DNA of 64,000 nucleotides from Xanthostigma xanthostigma (GCA_963575645.1 OY754467.1:3534001-3598000); one strand, 5' to 3'. Numbered from the stretch's first letter, positions 21,513 through 31,990 are shown. Notes: generated from the letters alone by a model not told the origin. Program-made: numbers and translations.

Positions 21513-21653
21513 AGGGTAGTATTTAAACGAGTGACTGTAAATTACAATTTTGGGTGACAAAAATAATCAATTTGGGTTACTGTATTACTAAGTCAGCGAC
21601 TGAGTGCGCGTGATGGGAAAATAATAGTTGGGTGACTAAATTACTAAGTTGTT

Positions 21654-21766
21654 AATAGTTAATTGTTTGAATAGAACTGCGTTTTCTAAAAAATAAATAT
21701 TTAATTGACTGTCAATTAAATATACATTTTTTAGAAAACGCAGTTCTATTCAAACAATTAACTATT
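21654..21766. repeat. Palindrome with ~50-bp arms inside family C
   Basis: The arms start AATAGTTAATTGTTTGAATA and end with its complement, centred on TTAATTGACTGTCAATTAA. The same palindrome is present in copy 3 (about 31177-31289), so it belongs to the element. It could form a cruciform. Confidence 0.85.
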
Positions 21767-21848
21767 TAATTCGCATACCCTGTTATCGTTCACCCCGGAA
21801 TTGTTTCTTTAAAAACTCCACATTTGCCCCTTCCCGTTTCACTGCAAG

Positions 21849-22773
21849 ACAATTCGCATACCCCTTTATCGTTCACCACGGAATTACAATTCGCATACCC
21901 GTTTATCGTTCACCCCGGAATTACAATTCGCATACCCGTTTATCGTTCACCCCGGAATTACAATTCGCATACCCGTTTATCGTTCACCCCGGAATTACAA
22001 TTCGCATACCCGTTTATCGTTCACCCCGGAATTACAATTCGCATACCCGTTTATCGTTCACCCCGGAATTACAATTCGCATACCCGTTTATCGTTCACCC
22101 CGGAATTACAATTCGCATACCCGTTTATCGTTCACCCCGGAATTACAATTCGCATACCCGTTTATCGTTCACCCCGGAATTACAATTCGCATACCCGTTT
22201 ATCGTTCACCCCGGAATTACAATTCGCATACCCGTTTATCGTTCACCCCGGAATTACAATTCGCATACCCGTTTATCGTTCACCCCGGAATTACAATTCG
22301 CATACCCGTTTATCGTTCACCCCGGAATTACAATTCGCATACCCGTTTATCGTTCACCCCGGAATTACAATTCGCATACCCGTTTATCGTTCACCCCGGA
22401 ATTACAATTCGCATACCCGTTTATCGTTCACCCCGGAATTACAATTCGCATACCCGTTTATCGTTCACCCCGGAATTACAATTCGCATACCCGTTTATCG
22501 TTCACCCCGGAATTACAATTCGCATACCCGTTTATCGTTCACCCCGGAATTACAATTCGCATACCCGTTTATCGTTCACCCCGGAATTACAATTCGCATA
22601 CCCGTTTATCGTTCACCCCGGAATTACAATTCGCATACCCGTTTATCGTTCACCCCGGAATTACAATTCGCATACCCGTTTATCGTTCACCCCGGAATTA
22701 CAATTCGCATACCCGTTTATCGTTCACCCCGGAATTACAATTCGCATACCCGTTTATCGTTCACCCCGGAATT
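21849..22773 (+). repeat. 37-bp minisatellite, 25 tandem units
   Basis: Exactly 25 units of 37 bp, beginning ACAATTCGCATACCCGTTTA and ending ...CACCCCGGAATT. The first unit differs at two places (CCCCTTTAT, CACCACGG); the rest look identical. Because 37 is not a multiple of three, a reading frame cycles through all three phases every 111 bp. That produces the 341-codon open frame at 21824-22849, which is not a gene. There are no spacers between units, so it is not a CRISPR array. Confidence 0.95.
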
Positions 22774-22852
22774 ACAATTTTTTTTTTTTTTTTTAGTATA
22801 CGGTTTGTTGGCTTCTACGTCTGTAATACGCGTAATTAGCCATGACTAAAAT
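22774..22852 (-). mobile_element. Small retroposed fragment with poly(A) inside the minisatellite
   Basis: On the minus strand a ~53-base non-repeat sequence (starting AGTCATGGCTAATTACGCG) ends in about 18 A. It is bounded on both sides by AATTGTAATT, a duplication of the array sequence at the insertion point. This is the signature of LINE-mediated insertion of a short polyadenylated RNA. The source RNA is not recognised. Confidence 0.7.
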
Positions 22853-23400
22853 TACAATTCGCATACCCGTTTATCGTTCATCCCGGAATTACAATTCGCA
22901 TATCCGTTTATCGTTCACCCCGGAATTACAATTCGGATACCCGTTTCGTTCACCCCGGAATTATTTTTTTTAAAAACTCAACATTTGTCCCTTCCCGTTT
23001 CACTGCGAGACAATTCGCATACCCCTTTATCGTTCACCCCGGAATTACAATTCGGATACTCGTTTCGTTCACCCCGGAATTATTTTTTTAAAAACTCCAC
23101 ATTTGCCCCTTCCCGTTTCACTGCGAGACAATTCGCATACCCCTTTATCGTTCACCCCGGAATTACAATTCGGATACTCGTTTCGTTCACCCCGGAATTA
23201 TTTTTTTAAAAACTTCACATTTGCCCCTTCCCGTTTCACTGCGAGACAATTCGCATACCCCTTTATCGTTCACCCCGGAATTACAATTCGGATACTCGTT
23301 TCGTTCACCCCGGAATTATTTTTTTAAAAACTCCACATTTGCCCCTTCCCGTTTCACTGCGAGACAATTCGCATACCCCTTCATCAAAAAAAGCGGTGGT
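22853..23400 (+). repeat. Continuation of minisatellite: 118-bp higher-order units
   Basis: After the insertion come two more 37-bp units with point changes. Then about 3.5 copies of a 118-bp unit follow, combining 'ccccttcccgtttcactgcg', one 37-mer and a shortened 'ggatactcgtttcgttcacc' variant, with T-runs. The units start near 22984, 23102, 23220 and 23338. The 74-codon frames here are repeat by-products. Confidence 0.9.
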
Positions 23401-23666
23401 TTTCAATCTTCATGAAAATGTGAGTTTTAAGTTGTAGTCTCAAAGTAAAAAAAAAATAAAAAGTAAAAACAAAAGAAGATATCTGCTTCAAAATTATCGA
23501 AGGCATTCTAGTCGCTCACTTAGTAATTTAGTCGCTCACTTAGTAATTTAGTCGCTTACTTAGTAATTTAGTCACCCAACTATTATTTTAATATCTCAAG
23601 TTATTAAAACAGTATTTCATCATCAGTCACTAATTTTTTTTTTATTCAACCGTTTTATAATTCCCC

Positions 23667-24087
23667 TTTAAATATTCCTAAAAAAGCACTTACCGACCAA
23701 CAAATTCACAAAAATCAAAAGCCCTAACTCTATGGGACTAGTAACTACATCAAAGTAAATAGCAGAAATGGCTAAAGTCACTATATACTTTCCTGAGGGT
23801 GTCGATATAAAAAATGATAAAAAAAACTACGATATTAGTAAAAAGCAAACTTTTTCCAGAATTATTTATCGTACAAACCAAAACAAATTAAAACGTGTTT
23901 CCAGAAAATTTTATTCTTGCATTATATGGCAAGTTTGTGGCAATCAAAATTTAATATTATTTAATTACCGACTAATAAAATTGATACCGTTTCATTAAAC
24001 CCAGGAACATATAAAGGGATTCGTGTGGAGAATTCTTAATTAACATACCTAGGTAATATTACCGCAGTTCTTATAATTTCATATATA
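23667..24087. other. Intergenic; one unrecognised 76-codon ORF
   Basis: An ATG frame at 23768-23998 reads MAKVTIYFPEGVDIKNDKKN... rich in K, I and N. No domain is recognised. AT-rich base use and lack of context make a real gene unlikely, though it does start with a plausible ATG. Confidence 0.2.
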
Positions 24088-25030
24088 CAGGGTGACCGGT
24101 AATTGCTCCTATTCCTCTCGAGAGAATAAACTATGACTAATTTGGAATGATTTAACCTCTATCACTTGAGGGTCGGAAATGCGCCATTTTCGAGAAAATC
24201 TACTTCGGTTTTATTTTTACAAAAATCCGAATATTGGGAGTTAAAATTTTTTCCATGATCTAATAGCTTACTTATTAGCCAACCTTCTTAAAGCTAAAAA
24301 CCACCAAATTTACTGTTATGCCGGCACTTCACATGGCTATTTGTATTTGTGTATTTGGCATATTTAGCAAACAATTACCAAGTGTGGAGGGTCTATTTGA
24401 CAAAGTGTTGGCCTTATTTGCCTATTTGACAAATAAGGCCAATACCAAATATGCGTTACCGTGCACTTGTCGGTTTTTCGAGGCACATCAAAGGAGTCAA
24501 ATAGACAAATACGGCAAATAAACCGTCCTCACAATGGCTATATTCAGAAGCGCACGCGCCGTGAACCTGCACGGACGTGCAGTATTTTTGTGTCTGTGCT
24601 GTGAGCGAGAACTGGAACAATTACTATTGAAAATGAATTGGGACAATGAAACAGTGCTAAAATTCCCGGAATTTTGAACCTTGCGTTCTGCTGCCAAATG
24701 TTTGTGTGTTTGCTATTTGACTGCCATGTGTGGATGGTCGTATTTGCCTCTATTTGCATGTTTGTCTTGAACGTCATATATTTTGCCAAATACAACAAAC
24801 ACCAATAGCGAACACAAATAGCCATGTGAAGTGCCACCTTTAGACTACATATTGTGTGTTAAAACTTACTATAAATAAAAAAAAAATACAATAAAAATTC
24901 TTCACAGAAGTGTCATTTTCAAAAAAAATGACGCATTTCCGACCCCCAAGTGATAAGGCTAAATCATTCCAAATTAGACATAAGTAGTTTTTTTTTCCTG
25001 AAAGGAATACGAGTAATTACCGGTCACTCT
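24088..25030. mobile_element. Family Q long-TIR element, complete, with nested MITE
   Basis: The arms 24088-24205 and 24915-25030 are inverted repeats of about 115 bp, with tips CAGGGTGACCGGTAATTGCT and ...ATTACCGGTCACTCT. The outer bases are TA-rich, consistent with TA target use (Tc1/mariner-like). The interior contains the MITE at 24323-24835 and no transposase. A one-sided copy lies at 861-1030. Confidence 0.75.
24323..24835. mobile_element. MITE nested in Q, 22-bp TIRs
   Basis: The ends GGCACTTCACATGGCTATTT and the exact complement near 24814-24835 are inverted repeats. Further inside are weaker inverted blocks ('gtatttggca' / 'tgccaaatac'). An internal hairpin at about 24411-24446 (TTGGCCTTATTTG...CAAATAAGGCCAA) is striking. 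513 bp, no ORF of note. Confidence 0.75.
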
Positions 25031-25304
25031 ATATATACCCTAGCTAATACGTATCAAAAAATCTATGAAGTCTTATTTCCAAATGCGTTTGTTTTGAGTG
25101 TGAAATTTAATGTTATTGCTTTGAAGACTATTATCGTACTAGCCTTTATCTGCGACTCGTCTCCGGTGCGCAGTATGCACTCGCTTCGCTCGTGCCTGCG
25201 CACCTACGACTCGTGCTGAAAACATCGCGATCACACGTTATGAATGACTTAGACTACTAGTTACGCCAATAACTATTAACGAGCAGCGGTCCTTTTATTA
25301 TTTC
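25031..25304. other. Short intergenic stretch with repeat scraps
   Basis: 25140-25235 has the CpG-rich phrase 'cactcgcttcgctcgtgcctgcg'. 25242-25285 is an inverted copy of the 38-base block found after the LINE at about 15165-15203. No gene. Confidence 0.4.
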
Positions 25305-25659
25305 ACTAGCGGTCCCGCCCGGTTTCACCCGGGTGCAAAAGAACGAATGGGGAAGGAAGGGACATGAGTACACACATTCATCTTAGTTTACCGAGATGAA
25401 TGTTGTGTCCAAACTTCATAATGATCGGCGTTACCGTTCAAAAGTTTTTGTCGTTAAAAAGCTTTTTTTAAGTAATAAATTTTTTTTAATATAATAAATA
25501 TTTAATTGAAAAGACTGTAGAAAAATTATTTTTTATATATAGGTACCTATAGTTGTAACAGTTTTCAAATGAGCTATTAATTAGATTTTTATAATTTTAA
25601 TTAGTCGTAATAAAATTTTAAAAAATTGAAATGTAAACCTTAGAATAAGCAATGTAGAA

Positions 25660-25750
25660 AAAAAAAATTGAAGATGGTTAAGCAGAACAGCCATTGGCTG
25701 GACTTCGCCAAAATAAAGAATCTATTCTATTCTATTCTATTCTATTCTAT
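25660..25750 (+). repeat. LINE 3' tail with (TTCTA)n
   Basis: 'gccattggctggacttcgcc' followed by 'aaaataaagaa' and about eight TTCTA units is a typical truncated LINE 3' end. It is absent from the sister composite at 62399, so it inserted after the two diverged, removing about 20 bases of the tRNA-like part. Confidence 0.6.
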
Positions 25751-25802
25751 TCGCCGACGTGACATTAAGAGTCTTACACTCTACCGACTGAGCTATCCGG
25801 GC
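25751..25802 (-). pseudogene. tRNA-Lys(CTT)-like SINE head, truncated
   Basis: On the minus strand CCCGGATAGCTCAGTCGGTA then GAGTGTAAGACTCTTAATGT is the acceptor/D/anticodon part of tRNA-Lys(CTT). The T arm is deleted next to the inserted LINE tail. Non-functional. Confidence 0.65.
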
Positions 25803-26073
25803 TTGTACTCTTGAACGCTAATATTGTAGTATTTAGCTAAGGCATTTCACCTGATAATATTTGTCAGACGGACTAATTTTGAGACACATCTTGCAACATT
25901 TTTCATTTATGTTCCGCTCCAATTAGTCGTAGCGTAATATTATATAGCCTATAGCCTTCCTCGATAAATGGTCTATCTAACAAAAATTTTTTTTTCAATT
26001 CGAACTAGTAGTTTCTGAGATTAGCGCGTTCAAACAAACAAACAAACAAACTCTTCAGCTTTATATATTAGTA

Positions 26074-26462
26074 ATTATATAGATATGAAATGAATATTTT
26101 ATTTATTTACTTTAACCAAGAAGTTGACTACATCACTGACCACATTTAGTCGGTGTCACCGCACCGCCGCCACCCTCTCCTCTCCCCAACCCCTCGGCGA
26201 CAATATCGATTACGTGTGTATACGATATTAGTGTATATTATATCGGAAACGAGGAAATGACGGATCCACTGGAGAACACGTTGATGATGAAGTTTAATGT
26301 ATGCATAGCTTTCATTTCCTGACAGCTGCTGTGTGTTTCTGACGATTGGTTTGAGCGCAGAGTGGGACACAGTAGATACTCGAATTTGTCAGTGGGGCTA
26401 TCTTAACATTTTTGAAGTGAAACTTCTTTAGGCGCGGTTAGACAAATTGGTCTTGAAATATT
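26074..26462. other. Intergenic, nothing recognised
   Basis: 26155-26200 is C-rich (caccgccgccaccctctcct). A 74-codon minus-strand frame over it starts at GTG and shows no domain. No repeat shared with the window. Confidence 0.35.
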
Positions 26463-27344
26463 ATATCGATAACTCGATGTGCGAAATATCGATTGGAAAT
26501 ACACAATTATTATTTTTTATTACTCATGCGGGAAAAGTGGTATGTTGACGCACGCTGTTACGGTTGAAAACTAGCTATTTTCATTTGCGTGCGGAAACTT
26601 TATTTGTCGCACTGAAATTATTGTTTGCCGCACGCAAATTCAGAGTTACCATACTTAGCAATACAATAACAATTTTAACTGAATTGTAAACTTTTTAATG
26701 ATTTAATTTTAATTTTTATTACTTTTTTTAATTCGTAATAAAATTTTAATTGTAATTTAATTTAATTCGTAATAAAAAATAGTAATGTGCAACTCGTGCG
26801 GCATTGTCGCACTAGTTGCACAATATACTATTAAATAACATATAACAATATTATTAGCCGTTTAAGTGCGGAAAATTTTTAAAAACTATTTTTTTTTTTG
26901 GCGCAGTTAAAAATGGAAGGAGTTTGGGGGGAGTTCTTTAAAAAACAATTACGAGGACGTGTCGATGCGATGGCGTTTTTTTCGCGCAGTGAAAAGAGGA
27001 GGGCGATTGGGGGGAGTTATATAAAAAACAAATACGGAGTCGTGTATAAAGAACAACTACGGAGTCGTGTATAAAAACAATTACGGGGTCGTGTCGATGT
27101 GATGGCCTTTTTTTCGCTTAGGGACTTCTTTAAAAATCAATTACGGGGTCGTGGATACAAAGTGAGATAGTAATACAGTAATTTTACTCCAGTTGTTATG
27201 ACGTGTACCTATATGTGATTTCTGATTGGTTAGATTCAAAAAATGACAGTCAAAGACAAACAGTTTTTACGTATTTTTGAGGAAATTTGTGATAATCAGC
27301 AGTTTTTTTTTTGAACATCAAAATTTAGCTTTTTCTAAGACTTT
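26463..27344 (+). mobile_element. Family H MITE, copy 2, with insertions
   Basis: Shares 'ataactcgatgtgcgaaata', TTAAGTGCGGAAAATT, GTTTGGGGGGAGTTCTTTAA and GTGATTTCTGATTGGTTAG with the copy at 9406. An unrelated ~300-bp block (26520-26832) ending 'gcacaatatactatt' interrupts it; the same ending occurs at 38025-38041. 26905-27150 repeats the 'acggggtcgtgtcgatg' module three or four times. The right terminus is degraded. Confidence 0.6.
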
Positions 27345-27879
27345 TCATTCGCAAAGGCAAGTTAACTTTGTAATATTCCGTCAAAAACTTTGTTAATTAT
27401 TTGAACAAGAAAATATCGATAAATAAAGCATTTATTTATAGGCTCAATGTATAGGCAAATACGTTAATAATTAATCGGACTAAAAATATTTGTGTATCGA
27501 GCTTTAACGGCCAATACAACGCGATGTTTTATGCAAAACAGGTGACAGGTTATTCTGGCCAGTCAGAGACCATACAAGTTCCTTGATTAATAGACATAAT
27601 ACGGTAATATTATCACCCCAATCATACCAGTCAGTCATTTGCTATCAGGGCTGCATTCAGAACCAATGAAACACATCAGGCGTTATAACTCTAATTTGGA
27701 GTCAGTGACGAACTCCTTGCACTCTCTTTTATTTTACAATTCTACAATTAATGGAGAATAATAATTTAGGCCAAAATTTACTTTTCAAAATTTCACAAAA
27801 AACATTTGTTGTTGTTCGGATATTTTTTCCCCTTCTTTTTTTTTATTTATTTTATTTATTTAAAAGTAATCTAGCTAAA
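27345..27879. other. Intergenic, nothing recognised
   Basis: No gene or shared repeat seen; T-rich runs near 27830. Confidence 0.35.
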
Positions 27880-28250
27880 TAAGACGTGGCTAATTACATT
27901 AAATAGTGTAGAAGCCAAAAATCAGTATATTAAAAAAGGGTTCTTCGAGTCCTAAAAAAAAAAAAAATAGTCCACGTCTTTCCCCAGAGTTTAAACTATC
28001 TTTAAATTAAACATCACAATCGGCTCAGCCGTCTGGCCATGAAGACGCAACTTCATATAATATTACAACCCCTACTTAATTCCCATAGGGGTTGAATTTT
28101 GAAAAAAAAGTATTTCCTTTCCCAGGCTTCAAACTATCTCTATATTAAATTTCATTACAAACGGTTCAGCGGTTCTGCCGTGAAAGCGGAACAGGCAGAC
28201 GGTTACTTTCGCATTTATAATAGTATGCATACTTTTAAAAATCTGTCATT
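27880..28250 (+). repeat. Non-LTR retroelement 3' tail, tandem pair
   Basis: The phrase 'aaactatct.tataattaaa(c/t)atcacaa.cggctcagccg' and then '...acaaacggttcagcggttctgccgtgaaagcgga' is the common insect non-LTR 3' end. It is present twice (about 27985-28060 and 28125-28230), each following a 'ggggttgaattttg'-type segment. It ends 'ttactttcgcatttataata'. No coding sequence. Confidence 0.5.
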
Positions 28251-28352
28251 ATCATATATATACGCTAAGGTTAAAGATGTTTTCCTCCCTTTTTAGAAAA
28301 AACCACACAATTTCTCCACATAAATTATATATCATTTTACAGATAATTGCTT
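28251..28352 (-). repeat. Partial family A (3' end only), reverse
   Basis: The reverse complement of the last ~95 bases of family A (ATCATATATATACGCTAAGG ... AGATAATTGCTTTC). It lies 19 bases before a forward full copy, so that copy is bounded by its own 3' end in inverted orientation. Confidence 0.7.
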
Positions 28353-28371
28353 TCTTGGTAAAATAAATAGA

Positions 28372-28969
28372 ACTAGTGTGACCTGTGCGAATTATTCGCA
28401 CTAAATAAGTATAATAATTATCACTTCACAAAATTATTTTTTAAATATGATTGCAGGTATTCAATTCGTTTCTAATTTTGCACACTGCTTATAACGTTCT
28501 TCTTTTTGTTGTATTACAATATGAAGCTCAGATGTCAGATCGAAGAAATATTTTACTAAAATTGTCATATAGAGACGCAAGTAGCAAAAGCGTTGAGCTA
28601 AGCCGTCACATGGCATCAGGCAGCATTGCTGTAACGTTGTTCAGCGTTGCTCGCTGTTTCAAAATTAAAGCCGTAAGATGGCAGTATGCAGTATTGTGTC
28701 TGATGTATTACAATATGAAGGTCAGATGACAGATCGAAGTGTTGACATTGTTTCAAAATTAAAGCCGTCTGATGGCAGACGTTGTTCAGCGTTGCTGTAT
28801 TTTAATTAATTTACAAAAACAAAAGCAATAATAAATTTTTTAGTTGTCGATGTCAGTAGAGCAAGCAATTATCTGTAAAATGATATATAATAATTTATGT
28901 GGAGAAATTGTGTGTTTTTTCTAAAAATGGAGGCAAACATCTTAACCTTAACGTATTTATATATATGAT
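28372..28969 (+). repeat. Interspersed family A, copy 4
   Basis: Full-length, from ACTAGTGTGACCTGTGCG to '...tatttatatatatgat'. The internal 92-codon frame is open as in copies 3 and 5, with a TTG start. Point differences from copy 3 are scattered and do not favour synonymous positions by eye. Confidence 0.7.
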
Positions 28970-29685
28970 TAACCGGTTACAACTCAATCTCTGCACAGGT
29001 ATAATAGAATTGAACATAAAAAAGTAATTGACGCCGTTTACAAATAACAGATGATTAGGTATACTAAAAATATAAAACACACGTCATAACTTCGTACACA
29101 CAATATATAGGCCGATTATTATCAAATAATGTTCCTTTTACGATATAGTTTATATAGAGCTAATGTTCTTTTTAATCGGCTGATAAAATTTTATAGAGCT
29201 CTTCTGTTGAAACGATCGTTATTAAAACTATCATTTAAAATTTGAAAATGCAGCGATTTTCACAATTATTATCGCATACTATATAAAATAGCTTAAAATT
29301 ATGTATTTATATTGGGATCCTTTATATGGACTACTCTATCTGGCGGCGAAACTTACAACTATAATCAGGTAAACATAATTATGAATCGTACTGTTAATCG
29401 GTACTGTTAATCGTGCATTTTTTTAATTATAATAATAAAAAGTGTTGATTAAATTATTAAATGACTTATTATGGAACCTGCGAATTTTTCACCTAGTACA
29501 AAAAAAAAGTTGGTCTGAGTACCACGTTATTTTAATGCAGATGACTAAATATTTTACCAAGTATCTACTTAGTCTCAATATTGAAAACTTTATTTATTAA
29601 TTGAGTAGTTATTATTATTAAATAGCATTAAGAATTTTGAAAGAAAAAAATAAAGTTAACTTCAAACTGAAAATACATTATGACA
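28970..29685. other. Intergenic, nothing recognised
   Basis: AT-rich single-copy-looking DNA before a tandem repeat; no gene. Confidence 0.35.
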
Positions 29686-30355
29686 GATGACTATTTTTAG
29701 GTTAGGAACTTACCTGTTGCAATAAAGTAATGTTTCAATAATATGTTCATCAACGCTGCATTGATATAATATCTCTATATAATTACTACTTTTATTTTGT
29801 GGATTACTTTTTAAATCGGAAGTTTGTAACCAGAAAGCATTTAAATTCATTTACAAATGACTATTTTTAGGTTAGGAACTTACCTGTTGCAACAAAGTAA
29901 TGTTTCAATAATATGTTCATCAACACTGCATTGATATAATATCTCTATAATTACTATACTTTTATTTCATGTGTACTACTTTTTAATCGGAAGTTTGTAA
30001 CCAGAAAACATTTAAATTCATTTACAGATGACTATTTTTAGGTTAGGAACTTACCTGTTGCAATAATGTAATGTTTCAATAATATGTTCATGAACACTGC
30101 ATTGATATAATATCTCTATAATTACTACTTTTATTTCATGTGGATTACTTTTTAATCGGAAGTTTGTAACCAGAAAGCATTTAAATTCATTTACAGATGA
30201 CTATTTTTAGGTTAGGAACTTACCTGTTGCAATAAAGTAATGTTTCAATAATATGTTCATTAACACTGCATTGATATAATATCTCTATAATTACTACTTT
30301 TATTTCATGTGGATTACTTTTTAAATCGGAACCAGAAAGCATTTATATTCATTTT
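29686..30355 (+). repeat. Tandem repeat, ~170-bp unit, four copies
   Basis: The units start at GATGACTATTTTTAGGTTAG near 29686, 29857, 30027 and 30197 (period 169-171). Each contains AGGAACTTACCTGTTGCAA, GTAATGTTTCAATAATATG and 'aatcggaagtttgtaaccag'. The last unit is slightly shortened. High identity suggests recent duplication. No ORF of note. Confidence 0.9.
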
Positions 30356-30829
30356 ACTTTAAGGTTCTGTTTCACATAAATTTTTTCCTAATTTTATTAT
30401 ATGACCATTATTAAATACACGTTCCCCTTCGAAAAAATTTCTTTTTCGATGATTTGTATCAGCCCAATCACATATTGTGCTGATACTTATAATTTTATTG
30501 CATTTCAAAAAATTCAAAATTGTACTTTATACTATGGGGACTATGGGAAATTATACCCCATCGTCGCCATGTTTTTAAAGCCCCGCACATTTAACGGAAC
30601 CCAATAGAAGTTTTTTTTGTTTTTCGTACAATCTAATTACGACAAATAAAACTGCTTATGTGAGATTATTTTCTCTCATTTACAACAATCAGGAAACAAT
30701 TTCCCTGACATCCAGATTACTTCCTTGAATCCGTGACCACTCTGAGGTTCACTGACTTGCTCCGATTTTCCAGAAAGTGGACACACTGATTCCATTTATT
30801 TGGAAGCGTATGCAACAGTATAATGAAAA
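30356..30829. other. Intergenic, nothing recognised
   Basis: No gene; AATGAAAA at 30822-30829 is the left target duplication of the next element. Confidence 0.4.
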
Positions 30830-31450
30830 GGGGAATTATAAAACGGTCGAAATAAAAAACAAATTTGGTGACTGATGATGAGATACTGTTTTAATAACTT
30901 GAGATATTAAAATAATAGTTGAGTGACTAAATTACTAAGTGAGCGACTAGAATGCCTTCGGTAATTTTGAAGCAGATATCTTCTTTTGTTTTTACTTTTT
31001 ATTTTTTTTTCACTTTGAGACTACAACTTAAAACTCACATTTTCATGAAGATTGAAAACCATCGCTTTTTTTGATAAAGGGGTATGCGAATTGTCTCGCA
31101 GTGAAACGAGAAGAGGCAAATGTTGAGTTTTTAATAAAACAATTCCGGGGTGAACGATAACGGGGTATGCGAATTAAATAGTTAATTGTTTGAATAGAAC
31201 TGCGTTTTCTAAAATGTGTATATTTAATTGACAGTCAATTAAAAATATATTTTTTAGAAAACGCAGTTCTATTCAAACAATTAACTATTAACAACTTAGT
31301 AATTTAGTCGCTCACTTAGTAATTTAGTCACCCAACTATTATTTTCTCGTCACGCGCAGTCAGTCGCTCACTTAGTAATACAGTAACCCAAATTGATTAT
31401 TTTTGTCACCCAAAATTGTAATTTACAGTCACTCGTTTAAATACTACCCT
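30830..31450 (-). mobile_element. Family C hAT-like element, copy 3, perfect 8-bp target duplication
   Basis: The element runs from GGGGAATTATAAAACGGTCG to ...CGTTTAAATACTACCCT. It is flanked by AATGAAAA on both sides (30822-30829 and 31451-31458), an exact 8-bp duplication as made by hAT transposases. The ends are imperfect inverted repeats (about 14 of 23). This 621-bp copy holds only one or two of the 37-bp-type units, so it shows the unexpanded structure of copy 2. It includes the internal palindrome. Confidence 0.88.
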
Positions 31451-31458
31451 AATGAAAA

Positions 31459-31941
31459 TAAGGAATTGTTTAATCACAATTAGAATCGCAGTTACGCAAA
31501 ACACACTTTACAAATGCACCTGTTTCGCTATGTGCCCGGTTCCAAGGGGATTCCCCATTACGTTTCAGCGGCGTTACGACGAACTACCTTGGAACAGCGG
31601 AGCACTATACGCAGTCGTACGGTTCATCTGGCCCGGTCCGCATATAAAGTAATTTAAACTTTTTGAACGCGGCTTGAAGGAAATTACATGGGAGTACATA
31701 ATTACAGCGGTTGTAATTAAACGGCATCAGCAGGCGCGCAATGCCGTGGTTCGAACTGGCGACCGGTTGGTCTCCGGTCTACGGGTCGAGGTCGACAACG
31801 ACACGTACAAATAGTTGAACATTGCTATAGCCAAACTGAATCATTCAATTAAAACATAATTTCATGTTAAAGTTGTCATCAAAAAAATGATGTACTTAAA
31901 TTTATCAATAGCATATATTAGAAATCGTGTCCATCGAGACA
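31459..31941. other. Single-copy-looking stretch, nothing recognised
   Basis: Relatively GC-rich at 31520-31640 and 31720-31810. A 66-codon frame at 31452-31652 begins with an ATG inside the duplication and shows no known domain. 31740-31775 (gtggttcgaactggcgacc) has a B-box-like core only. Confidence 0.3.
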
Positions 31942-31990
31942 ATTATTAATAAGAATCGCAGGATTGTGGACAAAAAGTTCTTTATTCAGT

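Larger units (their letters stand above)
21513..23666 (+). mobile_element. Family C hAT-like element, copy 2, expanded by minisatellites
   Basis: Left end AGGGTAGTATTTAAACGAGT, right end ACCGTTTTATAATTCCCC, the same pair of ends as the 621-bp copy at 30830-31450. Left subterminal motifs (GTGACTGTAA, GGGTGACAAA, GGGTGACTAAATTACTAAG) mirror right ones (CGCTCACTTAGTAATTTAG). The 2.15-kb length is due to a 37-bp array, an insertion, and a 118-bp higher-order array. No transposase. Its own flanks do not show a clean duplication. Confidence 0.75.
25305..26073 (+). mobile_element. Composite element: family B with nested tRNA-Lys SINE, copy 1
   Basis: Family B begins ACTAGCGGTCCCGCCCGGTT and ends with (CAAA)n, 'ctcttcagctttatatatta'. 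The short copy at 52466 reads straight across 'tttttgtcggacggac'. Here that point is split at 25454-25866, with TTTGTCG-like bases on both sides, by a tRNA-Lys-containing segment. The copy at 62399-63092 has the same nested arrangement. No ORF; B probably relies on LINE machinery. Confidence 0.75.

Noticed and set aside
21849..22773. CRISPR-like direct repeats
   Set aside because: Units are contiguous without spacers, the DNA is eukaryotic and lies in a transposon, and no cas-like gene is present.
21824..22849. 341-codon open frame with a 37-residue peptide repeat
   Set aside because: It is the 37-bp DNA minisatellite read in rotating phase. The unit happens to be stop-free in this orientation, and there is no coding signal outside the array.
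26030..26060. Helitron 3' end for families A or B
   Set aside because: No CTRR end with a preceding GC hairpin at the shared 3' boundary, and no 5' TC start, so the Helitron assignment is not supported.
29686..30355. Centromeric alpha-satellite-like repeat because of the ~170-bp period
   Set aside because: Only four units, and the sequence is unrelated to primate alpha satellite. The period match is coincidental.
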